DNA from: Dunaliella salina
Lineage: Eukaryota; Chlorophyta; Chlorophyceae; Chlamydomonadales; Dunaliellaceae
DNA length: 15,817 bases
Reading direction: 5' to 3'
Assembly (NCBI GenBank): GCA_002284615.2
Contig: MU070392.1
Span: 23,959 to 39,775, forward strand
In this document: piece by piece, positions 1 through 8,527 of the stretch
Numbering within the stretch: position 1 is the first letter of the stretch
How the letters are laid out: every line of letters begins with the position of its first letter
Translations under genes and position numbers: made by a program
Notes under the pieces: generated by a model
Databases searched by the model: none
Seen by the model: the letters and a program-made list of their open reading frames with translations, nothing else
What the model was told of the DNA's origin: nothing

Positions 1-36
<36 letters not shown>

Positions 37-48
37 TGTGTGTGTGTC
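1..48. repeat. (TG)n microsatellite
   Basis: An uninterrupted TG dinucleotide run fills positions 1-33. A short ACG interruption follows, then more TG to about 48. It continues off the left edge, so its full length is unknown. It lies just beyond the 3' end of the minus-strand gene that stops at 98. Confidence 0.97.
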
Positions 49-97
49 CGCACATGCACAAGAGGGCATGCATGCCAGTGCAGCAATGCTCATTAGC

Positions 98-302
98 TTA
101 GATCCGGTTTGCGAATGACACACAAATAATCGCTGCAGCTTCATACAATGCCTGAGCAAAACTGTGGAGCGTAACCTCCAAGGCTAGATGCTCTCTATCT
201 TCAATCGGCAAGACTTCCTTGTTCAAGAGCACCTCAAATGATGTGTGCATGCTTGCGTGATGCCTCCCTTCCAAGATTTTATGCACTCTTTCAGGGGATG
301 TG
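98..302 (-). CDS. Terminal exon of an unrecognised minus-strand protein gene
   Basis: Read on the minus strand, this frame begins right after a good 3' splice site: a T-rich tract, then TTTCAG, with AG ending at 303. It stays open to a TAA stop at 98-100. It encodes about 67 residues starting SPERVHKILEGRH and ending SFANRI. The sequence is helical in character, rich in Leu, Glu, His and Ala, with no membrane segment and no motif I recognise. It joins in phase to the exon ending at 388: the two bases CG left there plus C at 302 make an Arg codon. Both exons have balanced amino-acid composition, which supports real coding sequence. The function is unknown and I assign none. The 3' end falls next to the TG microsatellite. 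Confidence 0.55.
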
Positions 303-387
303 CTGAAACAAGCACAAGCATGAGCAGGCTGTTTTTTCAGTATTGCTCTCATGCCTTCCTTGTTCATTGCACAGGAGCTCCGCATAC
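303..387 (-). other. 85-nt GT-AG intron of the minus-strand gene
   Basis: On the minus strand the intron starts GTATGC (donor at 387-386) and ends GCTTGTTTCAG (acceptor at 303). Removing it joins two otherwise incompatible frames without a stop. Read through, the upstream frame stops at 291 and the downstream frame has no natural start. Canonical ends and frame restoration together are the evidence; no transcript has been seen. Confidence 0.55.
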
Positions 388-607
388 CGATTCTGCATAG
401 TAGTTACAATTTGATTCATGCTGGCATGTAGTCCCTGCGCACCTGCTGTGAATTGCTGCAGCTGAACGGCAGGAGACACTTGAGGCTTCATTAAAAAGTC
501 AGGAGCAGTGTATAGTCGGTACATGTCATCCGCGCTCTCTGTAATTGGCTTCCCACGGCCATCTTTCTTGTGGTTCTGGGCGATTTTGGCCTTAGCGTTC
601 ACAAGGA
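388..607 (-). CDS. Internal exon of an unrecognised minus-strand protein gene
   Basis: This minus-strand frame encodes about 73 residues, including AKIAQNHKKDGRGKPI and MYRLYTAPDFLMKPQ, then a Gln/Ala/Met-rich stretch ending MNQIVTTMQNR at the donor (GTATGC from 387). The 5' boundary is not resolved. Several minus-strand CAG trinucleotides lie between about 608 and 623, and the frame itself stays open beyond 680. 607 is therefore one plausible edge only. The segment is hydrophilic, with a basic patch (KKDGRGK) and no membrane helix. I do not recognise the family. Further 5' exons should lie to the right, which would make the gene divergent from the sterol desaturase. The minus-strand frame at 861-1301 is Ser/Pro/Thr-rich and shows nothing linking it to this gene. 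Confidence 0.45.
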
Positions 608-619
608 CTGCGCTGCGCC

Positions 620-1822
620 TGCTGCGATGCGCAGGCAAGTGCATGAAGGAAAAGTTTTCTTTTCCACACCCATTCTGCACAGGTACGCAAATGTGTACAT
701 GTTCTCCATGTTTCTCAACATGGAGGGTGTTTACCTGGTGTGAGGACCTAGCCCACTATGGAACATGCTGCCCATGCCTCCATCCCTGGGAAAACTTAAT
801 GCTCTTGAACCCAGCATTTCAGGAGATATAAAATCAATTATTTCCATTCAAGAACCTGATTTACCGGCAGGTTACGTTCGTTGACTGGCAAAGTTGGAAA
901 AGTATCTGCCCAGTATCGCGGACGGCAAAAAAAACGTGACTTTTATGTTTACTTGAATTGTTGCCGCGATCCTGTAAGAGCCGTGTATCTTCGTCTGCAG
1001 CAGCTGTGCTTGGTGCAGGCGTGCATGGGCAGAGCGGAGTGCTGATCGCAGCAGCTGCAGGATGGGGGCGTATGATTGTCCGAGAAACTGGAGGCAGGGC
1101 TGGGCGATAACATTGGTTTTTGCTGGTACCTACGCCGCTGCGCTCTTGGCAACCTACATCGGGATCCCCGGGGGAAAGCTCAATTTGTTGGTGAGGGAGA
1201 GGGGTCTGATAAGAGAGCGTGGGGGTTGGCGAGAGATGCGGAAGTGAACAACTTGCACACGCGCCACGAGTGTTTGAGTTAAGCATGGACTTGGCACTCA
1301 CTGTACGACATCATCACACGCACTGCCTGGCACACGGGCCTTTTCTGAAAGCTATCTCCATAGGTGCCTAAAGATTGACGCTGTTACTGCCTGCGATGGA
1401 GCGTGGCACACGCTTAGAAAGTTTTGGGCTCGATTCGTTGACGGCCTCCTTATTCCTCTCGCCAGGTCGCAAATGCTTTAGCCCAGCTACCAGGAGAATG
1501 GGGAGTTGCTGCCAGGTGGGACTCGAGCGAGTGGGACTGGTTGCGATGGGTGGTGTGAAGGAAGGAAGCTGGACTCAGAACTTCCCCCCAAATGGGAGAT
1601 GAGCGCATCAGCCTGCATCTGGTGTTATTACCCACCATCCGGTATTCGTAGTCACTTATGAATGTGCCTGGTGTCTCAACCTCTTGTCTGACCAGCCCAT
1701 GGCTAGCCATCACCGCAAGTTACTGTAAACCTGTGGTGGGGCACCATGTAACTCGTCAATTTACCCCCCCCCCCCCTTTGTTACCTGACATAGACGTGCC
1801 CTCACATGTTTGTCTTCTGTAG
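620..1822. other. Inter-gene region, possible divergent promoter / 5' leader
   Basis: No convincing exon is seen. Several 60-150-codon open frames occur on both strands, but they are compositionally biased (Ser/Pro/Thr-rich or Cys/Trp-rich) and lack recognisable motifs. The flanking genes point away from each other, so both promoters probably lie here. A poly-C run sits at about 1764-1777, just before the acceptor of the first recognised desaturase exon. A possible tiny first exon is ATG at 1699 to 1718 (seven codons plus two bases) before a weak donor GTTACT. It would splice in phase to 1823, but this is speculative. Confidence 0.4.
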
Positions 1823-2126
1823 GAACCTCCAGGCCTGGTGGTTGTCCTGGGCGCCGCTGAGGGACATGCCACAAGAGCAGCGCTTGCGCCTGCTTGTGGA
1901 GGAGAACCAGTGGAAAAATGACCTCTGCCTGTGGGTCCTGCCGGAATCGCTGCAAGCAGCAATGCCTCACTTCGTGCAGACCTGGGTGCGCTGCTTCTTG
2001 CTGTGCGCGGCCGTCTACTTCGCCATGAGTGCCCTGTGGACGTACTACATCTACTACTGCTTCGGAGACAAGCTCTTCGAGCCTGGCACCATCCCTGCCT
2101 TCAAAGATGTCATGGAGCAGATGAGG
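1823..2126 (+). CDS. ERG3: Desaturase exon a: N-terminus and first membrane segment
   Basis: The acceptor is TTCTGTAG ending at 1822 after a pyrimidine-rich stretch; the donor is AGG|GTGGGT at 2127. The exon enters with one base that completes a codon and leaves in phase 0. It encodes the N-terminal block around [14 protein letters not shown] (Met at 1866), which matches the 'lklvvDEt' start of plant homologues. The Leu-rich approach [17 protein letters not shown] follows, then a hydrophobic helix around 1990-2060 ([20 protein letters not shown]), and then the [12 protein letters not shown] loop. Confidence 0.88.
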
Positions 2127-2694
2127 GTGGGTTGGAATGGGCACAAGCAGGAGGGTTGGGCAAACAAAGTAGCCAGCATGTTTCCATTGCACATGAAGCT
2201 GTCGATGAACGAACATTGGTCAAACATGCTCTCCAGCGCCCGCTCCCTGGCAGCAATTGCACACATGTCCATCTTGATTCCAGTCAGGATCAGACAATTT
2301 CCCTTCCCTCCTTTGTGCAGGTCTCCAGTCAGGCCATGCCCCTGTACTCCTTCCTGCCGGCTTTTACGGAGCTCACATCAGAGCTGGTGCGTGCCCAAGA
2401 CATGCATGGCTGAGCAGCGCTGCGCACGCGTGATGGAATAGTTGAACAGGCTCAAGGCTCATCAACATCCTGCCTGTGATGGTTGCATAATGCAATGGGG
2501 GGCGGGCCCGAGTCCGGGGGCATGCTACAAAATTTTCAGGCTCATGTTGTAAGGTTGCTCCTGGCCAAGCCCTGTGTTTGACTGCGCAATGCACTGTCCA
2601 CAGCCATGCTGCAATTACTGCATGTGACCTGAGAGCAGGGAAGGCAACTAATGGAAAGCACTTGCAGCAATACCAGTAACGACCGTGCTGCGCC

Positions 2695-2727
<33 letters not shown>

Positions 2728-5700
2728 GACTCAGCCCTCCATTAGCTGTGGTGCCCATGCAGCATCCATCGCATGGACCACCCACTTTTCTCATGCCCAG
2801 CAATCCATGTGTTGTTGCTTTCCTGTTCTGACAGCAGCGGGGTAATGGCACGAGGATTGTCATAATCACATTGTGCAAGACGATTTGATGCTCATTGACT
2901 ATGGTGAAGTTGAAAGTTGCCGCCTAGGGCAAGGATTGAAGTTCATACACACAATTCAATGAAGGGCACCCATGGTCGCTGCAGTGGTGGTGCGTTCCAG
3001 GGAAGGGATTGGACAAGGTAATATTTTGGTGTTTACACTGCTGTGCTCATTCCTATCAACATGGAAGTCCCGGGGAAAAGTTGAACTTGTTTGTGACAGA
3101 GGCCGAACCACTTGCATTCACTACCCAACCGCTCTGCGGTTGCTGAGCTTGGATCAGTAGCCACCATAGGCACATCATGTGTAGAACCCAGCACTCCAGC
3201 AGGTCATGCCTGCAATCGTTGCCGCTTTCGCTGTCTGGAAACGGTGGCATGCTCTCGATGTACGACGAATGTGTGTGAGGGACAGCTGCCTTTGATGGCT
3301 CTTTCCTCTCCGCCGTCCTGGCTTTCAATGTCCTGTGATGACCCACTGCAAAATCCTGTTGTTATCTCCGCAGGGTCTGACCGCATCTTACCCTCGGATT
3401 GAGAACCTCGGACTCCCGATGTACTGCATTTGTTTCTTCATGTACATGGTCTGCGTGGAGTTCGGCGTGTACTGGATGCACAGGGGACTGCATGAGATCA
3501 AGTGGGCATACAAGTGAGTGAGGATAAGGATTTTATGAACATGCATTGGATGCTTCAAGTCAGCCCCCCAATCCCTGTGTGATATCCTGCCTTTTGCCAG
3601 CCAGGCCACCTCTGCCCATTTTGATAACACCTACTGAAAGCTAGTAAAAAAAGCAATTTTTCAGCGCTGAGCTGGTCCCATTTGGTGAACCCTACTGCGC
3701 ACTAGGTCTGCATGTTTGCGGGCTCAGCCAGCAAAACTCACCCCCTGTGTGCCAAAGCCCTCCAGCTGCATCTCCAAGCCTGCAAGTGGACNCCAGGATG
3801 GTCCCTGAGTGCACTGGTGGCCACCTGATGCATGCTGGCAGGGGGCTGTCCGNGGGGTGCTCCAAAGCCAGTCGAGAGGAGTGANGAAGACAGNGAACGG
3901 CTTTCTATTAATATTTAATGAAATTTTGGCGCTTCAGCGGAGTGTTGGGAGGGGGTTTGGATTTCAAACGCTTATACCTCCCAAATCTCCGCTGGCAGGC
4001 AGTCATGTGAGATAAAAGGCGCTGTTTTGATTTTATTTTGAAGGGACCAATGCGAAGGCTTTTCGCNNACAGGCTCAAAATTTTTGAGAAATCGGCGCCT
4101 GGACTCGAATCCAAGATCTGGCTCGCATTACATTGCTTAAAATATCATCAAAAGTACATTGCCTCCCTCGGATGTGTGCCCACAAGCAAGAACTTGGGAG
4201 GAATTAGCTCCAGCAACTTTGCGGAGCCCAGCAGCTCCTCCCTGGCGCCCATCATCACAGCCCGCGGTGTCAGTGTCGATGATGACAACCCCAGGCATCA
4301 GCCAGGACAAACAGCAGGTGCGGAGGTGGCCTATCGGGGCCAGGCCAGACCTCCCAGGTTATGCGTGCTTGTCCGTGCGATGAAAATCCGACGAGCATCA
4401 GGGGTCCTCCCGACAACCCAAAATCACTTGCAATATTACCAGTAGGCTGCCCAAACACTCGCTGCTGCAGTTTGGGCCTGAGCAGGGTCCCTCAGAAAAT
4501 GGCCATTCCCAGGGGTGACCGAGAAGTGCAGGTATGGGGCACACATTATGCTCCTTAATTGCAAAAATATTAAAAGAGGAGCATTTGTCACCTCAGAACA
4601 TGCACTGGTGTGCCCAAATGGAAGAAATGCATGTTTTTGATGCAGAGAGCTCCCCCTAAGCCACACCCAGGTGTCCTCCGCACTTCCCCAACATCACAGA
4701 CTAGTCCTTTCCCTCAAACAAGCAATCCCTCATACTCAGAAGTGGGTTAAACGTGCCCGGCAGGATATCATCCATTTTTGGCATAGGATTGGGGGCCTGA
4801 CTTCAAGTTTAGATCCTGTTGGTGTGTACTGCATTAGATCAAGTGGGCATACAAGTGAGTAAAGACTGAATTTGCAGGTACTGGATGCTTTGAGTAAGGA
4901 TTCTGTTGGTGTATGTTGGACGCACCAGACCTGCATGAGGTCAAGTGGGCATACAAGTGAGTGAGGATAAGGATTTTATGAACATGCATTGGATGCTTCA
5001 AGTTTAGATCCTGTTGGTGTGTGCTGCATTAGATCAAGTGGGCATACAAGTGAGTAAAGACTGAATTGGCAGGTACTGGATGCTTTGAGTAAGGATTCTG
5101 TTGGTGTATGTTGGACGCACAGAGGACTGCATGAGGTCAAGTGGGCATACGAGTGAGTGAGGTTAAGGGTTATACTAACATGTGTTGGATGCTTCAAGTT
5201 GAGATCCTGTTGGTGTGTACAGCATGAAGTCAAGTGGGCATACAAGTGAGTGTGGATAAGGATTGTATTAACATGTGTTGGATGCTTCAAGTAAGGATTC
5301 TGTTGATGTGTACTGGATATATCGATAGAATCCTTCAAGTAAGGATTATATTGATATACGTTGGACAGATCAGTGGATACATGTTGGACGGACCAGTTGA
5401 TACATGTTGGAAGGACCAGTGGGTTGATATATGTTGGACGGACCTGTTGGTGTATGCTGAATGCTTCGAGTAAGGATTCTATTGATATATGTTGGACACA
5501 CCAGGGCCTGCACAGGATCAAGTGGGCATACGAGTGAGTGAGGATTGTATTGGCGTGTATTGGATGCTCCAAGAAAGGATTCTTTTGGTGTGCTTTGGAT
5601 GCACCAAGGTTGCATGAGGTCTAGCGGCCGCATGAGTGAGCCACAACTGTTTAACTGTTAACATGCCAATTGATCAACTTTTCTGCTTCAGAGTATGCGT

Positions 5701-8527
5701 ACCCTGTTTGCTGTTCAGACTGGGAATGCCGAATGGCTGAGAGGCATGAGGCTTATGCATGCACTCAGACAAGCATGCTTGCGTGTTTACACCCTCGCAT
5801 ACCCACACATGCACTAACACGTATGCACACGCGCAAACATGTATGGAAACAAGCACAAAGAGCAGGCTACTGACATTTGTACATGTGCACAGGCCCAGGG
5901 CAGGAAGCCCTGCAGACCATGTCATGATGTGACTCTCTTTTTCGCATACCCTGTGAGCACCCGTAAGATTGCAAGGTTACAAGGAGAAAGGAGGCATACG
6001 TCGAAACGCACGACTGCTGTGAGCACCATCTTTGCGTAATGTCATACAGCAGTCAAGCACCATGAACACTCTAAGTTGTGCACCTGCGGGCTGCCTCCTG
6101 TCTCTTGCACACAGGTACCTTCACAATGAGCGTAATACAACAGGGGCTGCCTCCTCTTTTTTTGCGCACAGGTACCTCCACAACGAGCACCACAAGTACA
6201 ACAAGGAGCACACACTGTCCCCCTTTGCTGGCCTTGCTTTCAACCCCTTGGACGGCATGCTGCAGGCTGTGCCATACACCCTGACCCTGCTCTTCTGCCC
6301 CATGCACTTCCTCACACACGAGATCCTGCTGTTCTTCACTGGTGTGTGGACTACCAATATCCATGACAACCTGCATGCCAAGGTATGGTCTGGGTGAAGA
6401 GGGAAACCGTGCTCCAGTTGGTGCAGGCATGCTGTTTTTTGTTGTGGTGCATGTTGTTTTTGTCTGGCACCAGAGCTGGCTTCCTTTGGTGGCAAGATGC
6501 ATACTATGCTTTTGGTGCATGAGTCGTGGTGGCAGGATTCAAGTAAGTGGACCATGTCTGCTCAGCTGGTCATGCAGATTGGTCAGATCAAACCAGAGAG
6601 CTCAGATAGTTCATGGTATGCTCCTGCTGGCCGCATGTGAAGCCAAAGTGCATTTGAGTTGTTGTTTTGCGACAGATTGAAAACCCTGGTTCCCTTCAGA
6701 CCAGCAACGTGACCTTGACGGACAGTTGAAGTTGCAAAAGGAGCACGCAGATTGCTGGCACCCCCTAAGTCAGAGGCTAGGTGGCCTACTGCGCCTTAAA
6801 GCCCTGATGCCTATATTGCCCTTATGCCTGCTTGCACTCCCGCAGCATCAGGTGTAGGCAGGAGGAGGAAAGCAGCACACTTTTTGGGCGCCACATGCAA
6901 ATCCTCTGAATTATGTGTTTGGCGCCCAGAGCTCTTAAGAGGCATAGGCTGATGCGGAACAGCTCCGTGATTGTAACGCATTGTTCAAAGTTTTTCGAGC
7001 AGTGCATAATGCTCTGATCATTATTTCGAAAGGGGTGTGATTGGTGCGTAGTGTGCAAAGTAGATTGCTGAAATTGGGTTGCGTAATGGGTGCGCATAGG
7101 TAGGAAAACTTGAAATCCTGTTGGATGGCTTTGCGCAAACAGATGCTCGAGAGAGGGGGGCAAAAAGCAGCAAAGCAGGACTTCAAGTCAGACCGCGCAA
7201 CTGCGCGCCTGCAGCATCAGACGGACCGGGTGCAAAGCCACGATGTAGCAAGACAGCAGCACGACAGCAGGCAGCATTCCATGACGCACATCTCCAGGAA
7301 GTTTGTCCATCAGGGCTTACAAAACTCTTCATCTTAAGCTGGCTGAGACAACTGCCAGGTTGTGGGCAACCACAAAATTGTGGTTGCGCCTCAAATAGCA
7401 GGTAACTTAGGGCTTTAAGACTGCATTGCATGCACATGGTGATTTTGTGGCATCATACCTTGGTGTGACTTGTTCCACAATGCGGTGTGCAACACCACAT
7501 TGCAAACCTGCTGTCAATCAGGGTGCGCAATGAAGGGTGTCCAGAGAGAAAAAAAGGCATGGGGCTGAGGAGAAGGTTGCGCAATCAGGGTGCGCGACGG
7601 GAAAATAGAACCTCCTTGGCTGTCAAAAGGGTTACACAATGGCTGCGCAAAGTAAAAATTCAAAAATCCAAGGGTGCATAGTGCTCACGGAGCTGTCCGG
7701 TATGTAGACGGGTCCGATTGAAGGGGGGCCCGGGGGCTGGGGGGGGTATCCGGGGGAGTCTTGACCTATTGGACCCCCCCCCCCNCCCCAAAATTTCCTG
7801 GGCCACTACATCAAGATCCAAATTGATTTGTTGCTTTCCTGGGTTCAAGACCTGTTGATCAGCACCCTTTCCAGAGTTTGAAGAGAAAGTGGGTCTGTGA
7901 TCAAGAGTCACAATCAGTGCCACACTTGCATAGGTATGGGCACGGCCTGCACAGGGGGTGTGGCGGCAAACGCGCAGCAAACCAATCCAGTATCCAAACT
8001 AAGGATATTGCCCAAGCACCATGTTCTATTGCTTGGTGAATTCAGGACGGCAGGTTGTGGACATGCACTGGATTGGAGCACCGGGAAAGAGGTTGGGGGG
8101 GGGGGGNGGGGGGCATGTTTTGGCTAAAAAATTGACATGACCTTTTCTATTTCTTTCATCCTCCTGCATCAACCTTGGTGTGCTCGCTGTACTCTCGCTC
8201 CCAACGGCTGCCTGCCTTGTTGACACTGCCCATGAAATCCACCTCACAGCTCAAGTTCCCCTTGCTACCTACATGTAGGTGTACCCCATCATGGGTGCTG
8301 GCTACCACACCATTCATCACACCTCGTACAAGCACAACTATGGGCACTACACCGTTTTCTTTGACCAGCTGTATGGCACCATGCTGACCCCCGAAGAGGA
8401 GCAAGAAGAGAAGGCTGCAAGAAAGCAGCAGGCAGTGTCGCCTGCTGGCTCAGTGAGTGGGGCACTAGATGGAGAGGAGCAGAGCTTAAGAGGCCTGGAT
8501 GCAGCCAAAGCTGTTGAGGCTCACTGA
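1823..8527 (+). CDS. ERG3: Delta7-sterol C-5(6) desaturase, spliced gene (5 exons recognised)
   Basis: Joining 1823-2126, 2321-2386, 3374-3513, 6172-6382 and 8279-8527 gives a continuous protein that follows the plant STE1/DWF7 family from end to end. Counted from Met at 1866 it is 308 residues; plant members are about 280. It carries the three di-iron histidine boxes of the fatty acid hydroxylase superfamily: HRGLH (HX3H), HNEHH (HX2HH) and HTIHH (HX2HH). Family-typical blocks [15 protein letters not shown], GVWTTNIHD and [20 protein letters not shown] are also present. By family knowledge it is an ER-membrane enzyme that introduces the C5-C6 double bond into delta7-sterols, using O2 and electrons from NADH through cytochrome b5, late in ergosterol/phytosterol synthesis. 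Every junction is GT-AG and in phase. The start is uncertain: Met at 1866 aligns with family N-termini, but the frame is open to the acceptor at 1822, so a short upstream exon may add residues. The Glu/Lys/Ala-rich C-terminal tail is longer than in plants. Confidence 0.93.
2321..2386 (+). CDS. ERG3: Desaturase exon b (66 nt)
   Basis: This small phase-0 exon sits between acceptor CTTTGTGCAG (ending 2320) and donor CTG|GTGCGT (2387). It encodes 22 residues, [18 protein letters not shown] and on. This corresponds to the 'vamkAMPwYcaLPslsE' segment between the first and second membrane regions of plant homologues. Confidence 0.88.
2387..3373 (+). other. ERG3: Desaturase intron, 987 nt, with (TG)n tract
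   Basis: The intron begins GTGCGT and ends ATCTCCGCAG at 3373. It has no convincing internal gene. The one clear internal feature is the TG microsatellite at 2700-2727. Open frames on both strands here lack recognisable motifs. Confidence 0.8.
2700..2727. repeat. (TG)14 microsatellite in intron
   Basis: TG dinucleotides are continuous from 2700 to 2727, inside the second recognised intron of the desaturase. They are the same unit and orientation as the tract at the left edge of the window. Confidence 0.97.
3374..3513 (+). CDS. ERG3: Desaturase exon c: membrane segment and histidine box 1
   Basis: The acceptor CTCCGCAG ends at 3373. The donor is TACAA|GTGAGT at 3514, leaving the exon in phase 2. 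It encodes [15 protein letters not shown], then a hydrophobic helix ([19 protein letters not shown]), then histidine box 1 [12 protein letters not shown]. The last two bases AA plus G at 6172 restore Lys, giving WAYKYLHNEHH across the junction, as in plant 'YKYLHATHH'. Diverged copies of this exon's 3' end recur downstream, inside the following intron. Confidence 0.92.
3935..3994. repeat. Imperfect inverted repeat (18-bp arms) in intron
   Basis: The left arm 3935-3952 starts CAGCGGAG and ends TTGGGAGG. It pairs with 3977-3994, which starts CCTCCCAA and ends CTCCGCTG. 16 of 18 positions are complementary, with the two mismatches adjacent. The 24-nt loop contains a second small hairpin (GTTTG, 5 nt, CAAAC). 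A separate 5-bp stem, GCGAA/TTCGC, lies at 4052-4066. This may be the remnant of a small structured or mobile element; its family is unknown. Confidence 0.7.
4810..5640 (+). repeat. Degenerate tandem repeats derived from exon c end + 5' splice site
   Basis: The exon c end reads TCAAGTGGGCATACAAGTGAGT at 3499-3520 (22 bases; core GTGGGCATACAAGTGAGT). Near-identical copies lie at 4839-4860, 4941-4962, 5034-5055, 5137-5158, 5230-5251 and 5518-5539, with a decayed seventh at 5620-5640. Flanks are copied as well: TGGATGC/TTGGACGCAC..CTGCATGAG upstream (as in WMHRGLHE) and GGATAAGGATTTTATGAACA downstream (as at 3521-3540). Two alternating unit types give a compound period of about 190-200 bp. A shorter subrepeat, (T)TGATATATGTTGGAC, fills 5340-5500. 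The copies drift in sequence but keep a donor-like GTGAGT. Confidence 0.9.
6088..6200 (+). repeat. 57-bp tandem duplication of 3' splice site + start of exon d
   Basis: Copy 1 (about 6088-6143) and copy 2 (about 6144-6200) both read GGGCTGCCTCCT, a pyrimidine tract, GCRCACAG, GTACCT.CACAA.GAG. Copy 2 is the functional acceptor and the start of the coding exon. Copy 1 keeps a usable acceptor (AG at 6113-6114), but its second histidine box is degraded from HNEHH to HNERN. The offset between the two AGs is 57 nt, so the frame is preserved from one to the other. Confidence 0.9.
6172..6382 (+). CDS. ERG3: Desaturase exon d: histidine box 2
   Basis: The exon enters after TTTTTTTGCGCACAG with one base completing Lys and exits in phase 0 at AAG|GTATGG (6383). 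It encodes [18 protein letters not shown] with histidine box 2 (HX2HH). The [16 protein letters not shown] loop follows, then a hydrophobic stretch ([20 protein letters not shown]) and [15 protein letters not shown]. All of these blocks align with plant sterol C-5 desaturases. Confidence 0.94.
7026..7680. repeat. Degenerate TGCGCAA-containing repeats in intron
   Basis: A motif of the form GGGTTGCGYAATnnGGGTGCGC recurs with drift at 7074-7098, 7521-7535, 7576-7600 and 7629-7651, with weaker relatives at 7026-7055 and 7670-7680. The last well-formed copies are about 54 bp apart, which suggests a decayed tandem array. The core TGCGCAA itself is seen at 7132, 7524, 7578 and 7644. Confidence 0.5.
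7366..7387. repeat. Perfect 10-bp palindrome, 2-nt spacer
   Basis: GCAACCACAA at 7366-7375 is the exact reverse complement of TTGTGGTTGC at 7378-7387, separated by AA. A third partial arm, GGTTGTGG at 7359-7366, could compete for pairing. It lies mid-intron and no function can be assigned. Confidence 0.85.
8279..8527 (+). CDS. ERG3: Desaturase terminal exon: histidine box 3 and C-terminal tail
   Basis: The acceptor CATGTAG ends at 8278 and the stop is TGA at 8525-8527. The exon encodes [17 protein letters not shown], with histidine box 3 (HX2HH), then [19 protein letters not shown], which matches the family's 'HNYGHYtiwmDwmfGtL'. After that comes a hydrophilic tail of about 45 residues ([14 protein letters not shown] and on, ending AAKAVEAH), rich in Glu, Ala, Lys and Ser. 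The tail is longer than in plant enzymes and probably cytosolic. Confidence 0.95.
   Translation: MYPIMGAGYHTIHHTSYKHNYGHYTVFFDQLYGTMLTPEEEQEEKAARKQQAVSPAGSVSGALDGEEQSLRGLDAAKAVEAH

Larger units (their letters stand above)
3514..6171 (+). other. ERG3: Desaturase intron, 2658 nt, with copies of its own boundary exons
   Basis: The intron runs from GTGAGT at 3514 to TTTTTTTGCGCACAG at 6171. From left to right it holds a fold-back at 3935-3994, an array of exon-end-like repeats at about 4810-5640, and a duplicated 3' splice site plus exon start at 6088-6143. The span 4150-4800 shows no feature I can support. The minus-strand frame across 4976-5572 is only the repeat read backwards: its Leu/His/Thr/Ser periodicity follows the repeat unit. 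Confidence 0.85.
6383..8278 (+). other. ERG3: Desaturase intron, 1896 nt
   Basis: The intron starts GTATGG and ends CTACATGTAG at 8278. It contains a palindrome (7366-7387), a stretch of degenerate TGCGCAA-bearing repeats (about 7026-7680), and long poly-C (about 7774-7789) and poly-G (about 8094-8113) runs, each interrupted by one N. I see no gene inside it. The open frames on either strand look like shadows. Confidence 0.82.

Noticed and set aside
861..1301. 146-codon minus-strand open frame
   Set aside because: Strong Ser/Pro/Thr bias, no motif, and no splice-consistent link shown to the gene ending at 98.
4096..4112. tRNA B-box-like GGACTCGAATCCA, possible tRNA-derived SINE or tRNA
   Set aside because: No matching A box or cloverleaf found upstream within a normal distance. 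The match is short and the region has Ns.
4976..5572. 198-codon minus-strand open frame
   Set aside because: It is the exon-end repeat array read backwards; its amino-acid periodicity mirrors the DNA repeat and it has no start or splice context.
6071..6555. Overlapping 144- and 149-codon minus-strand open frames
   Set aside because: They are antisense shadows of desaturase exon d and its duplicated acceptor.
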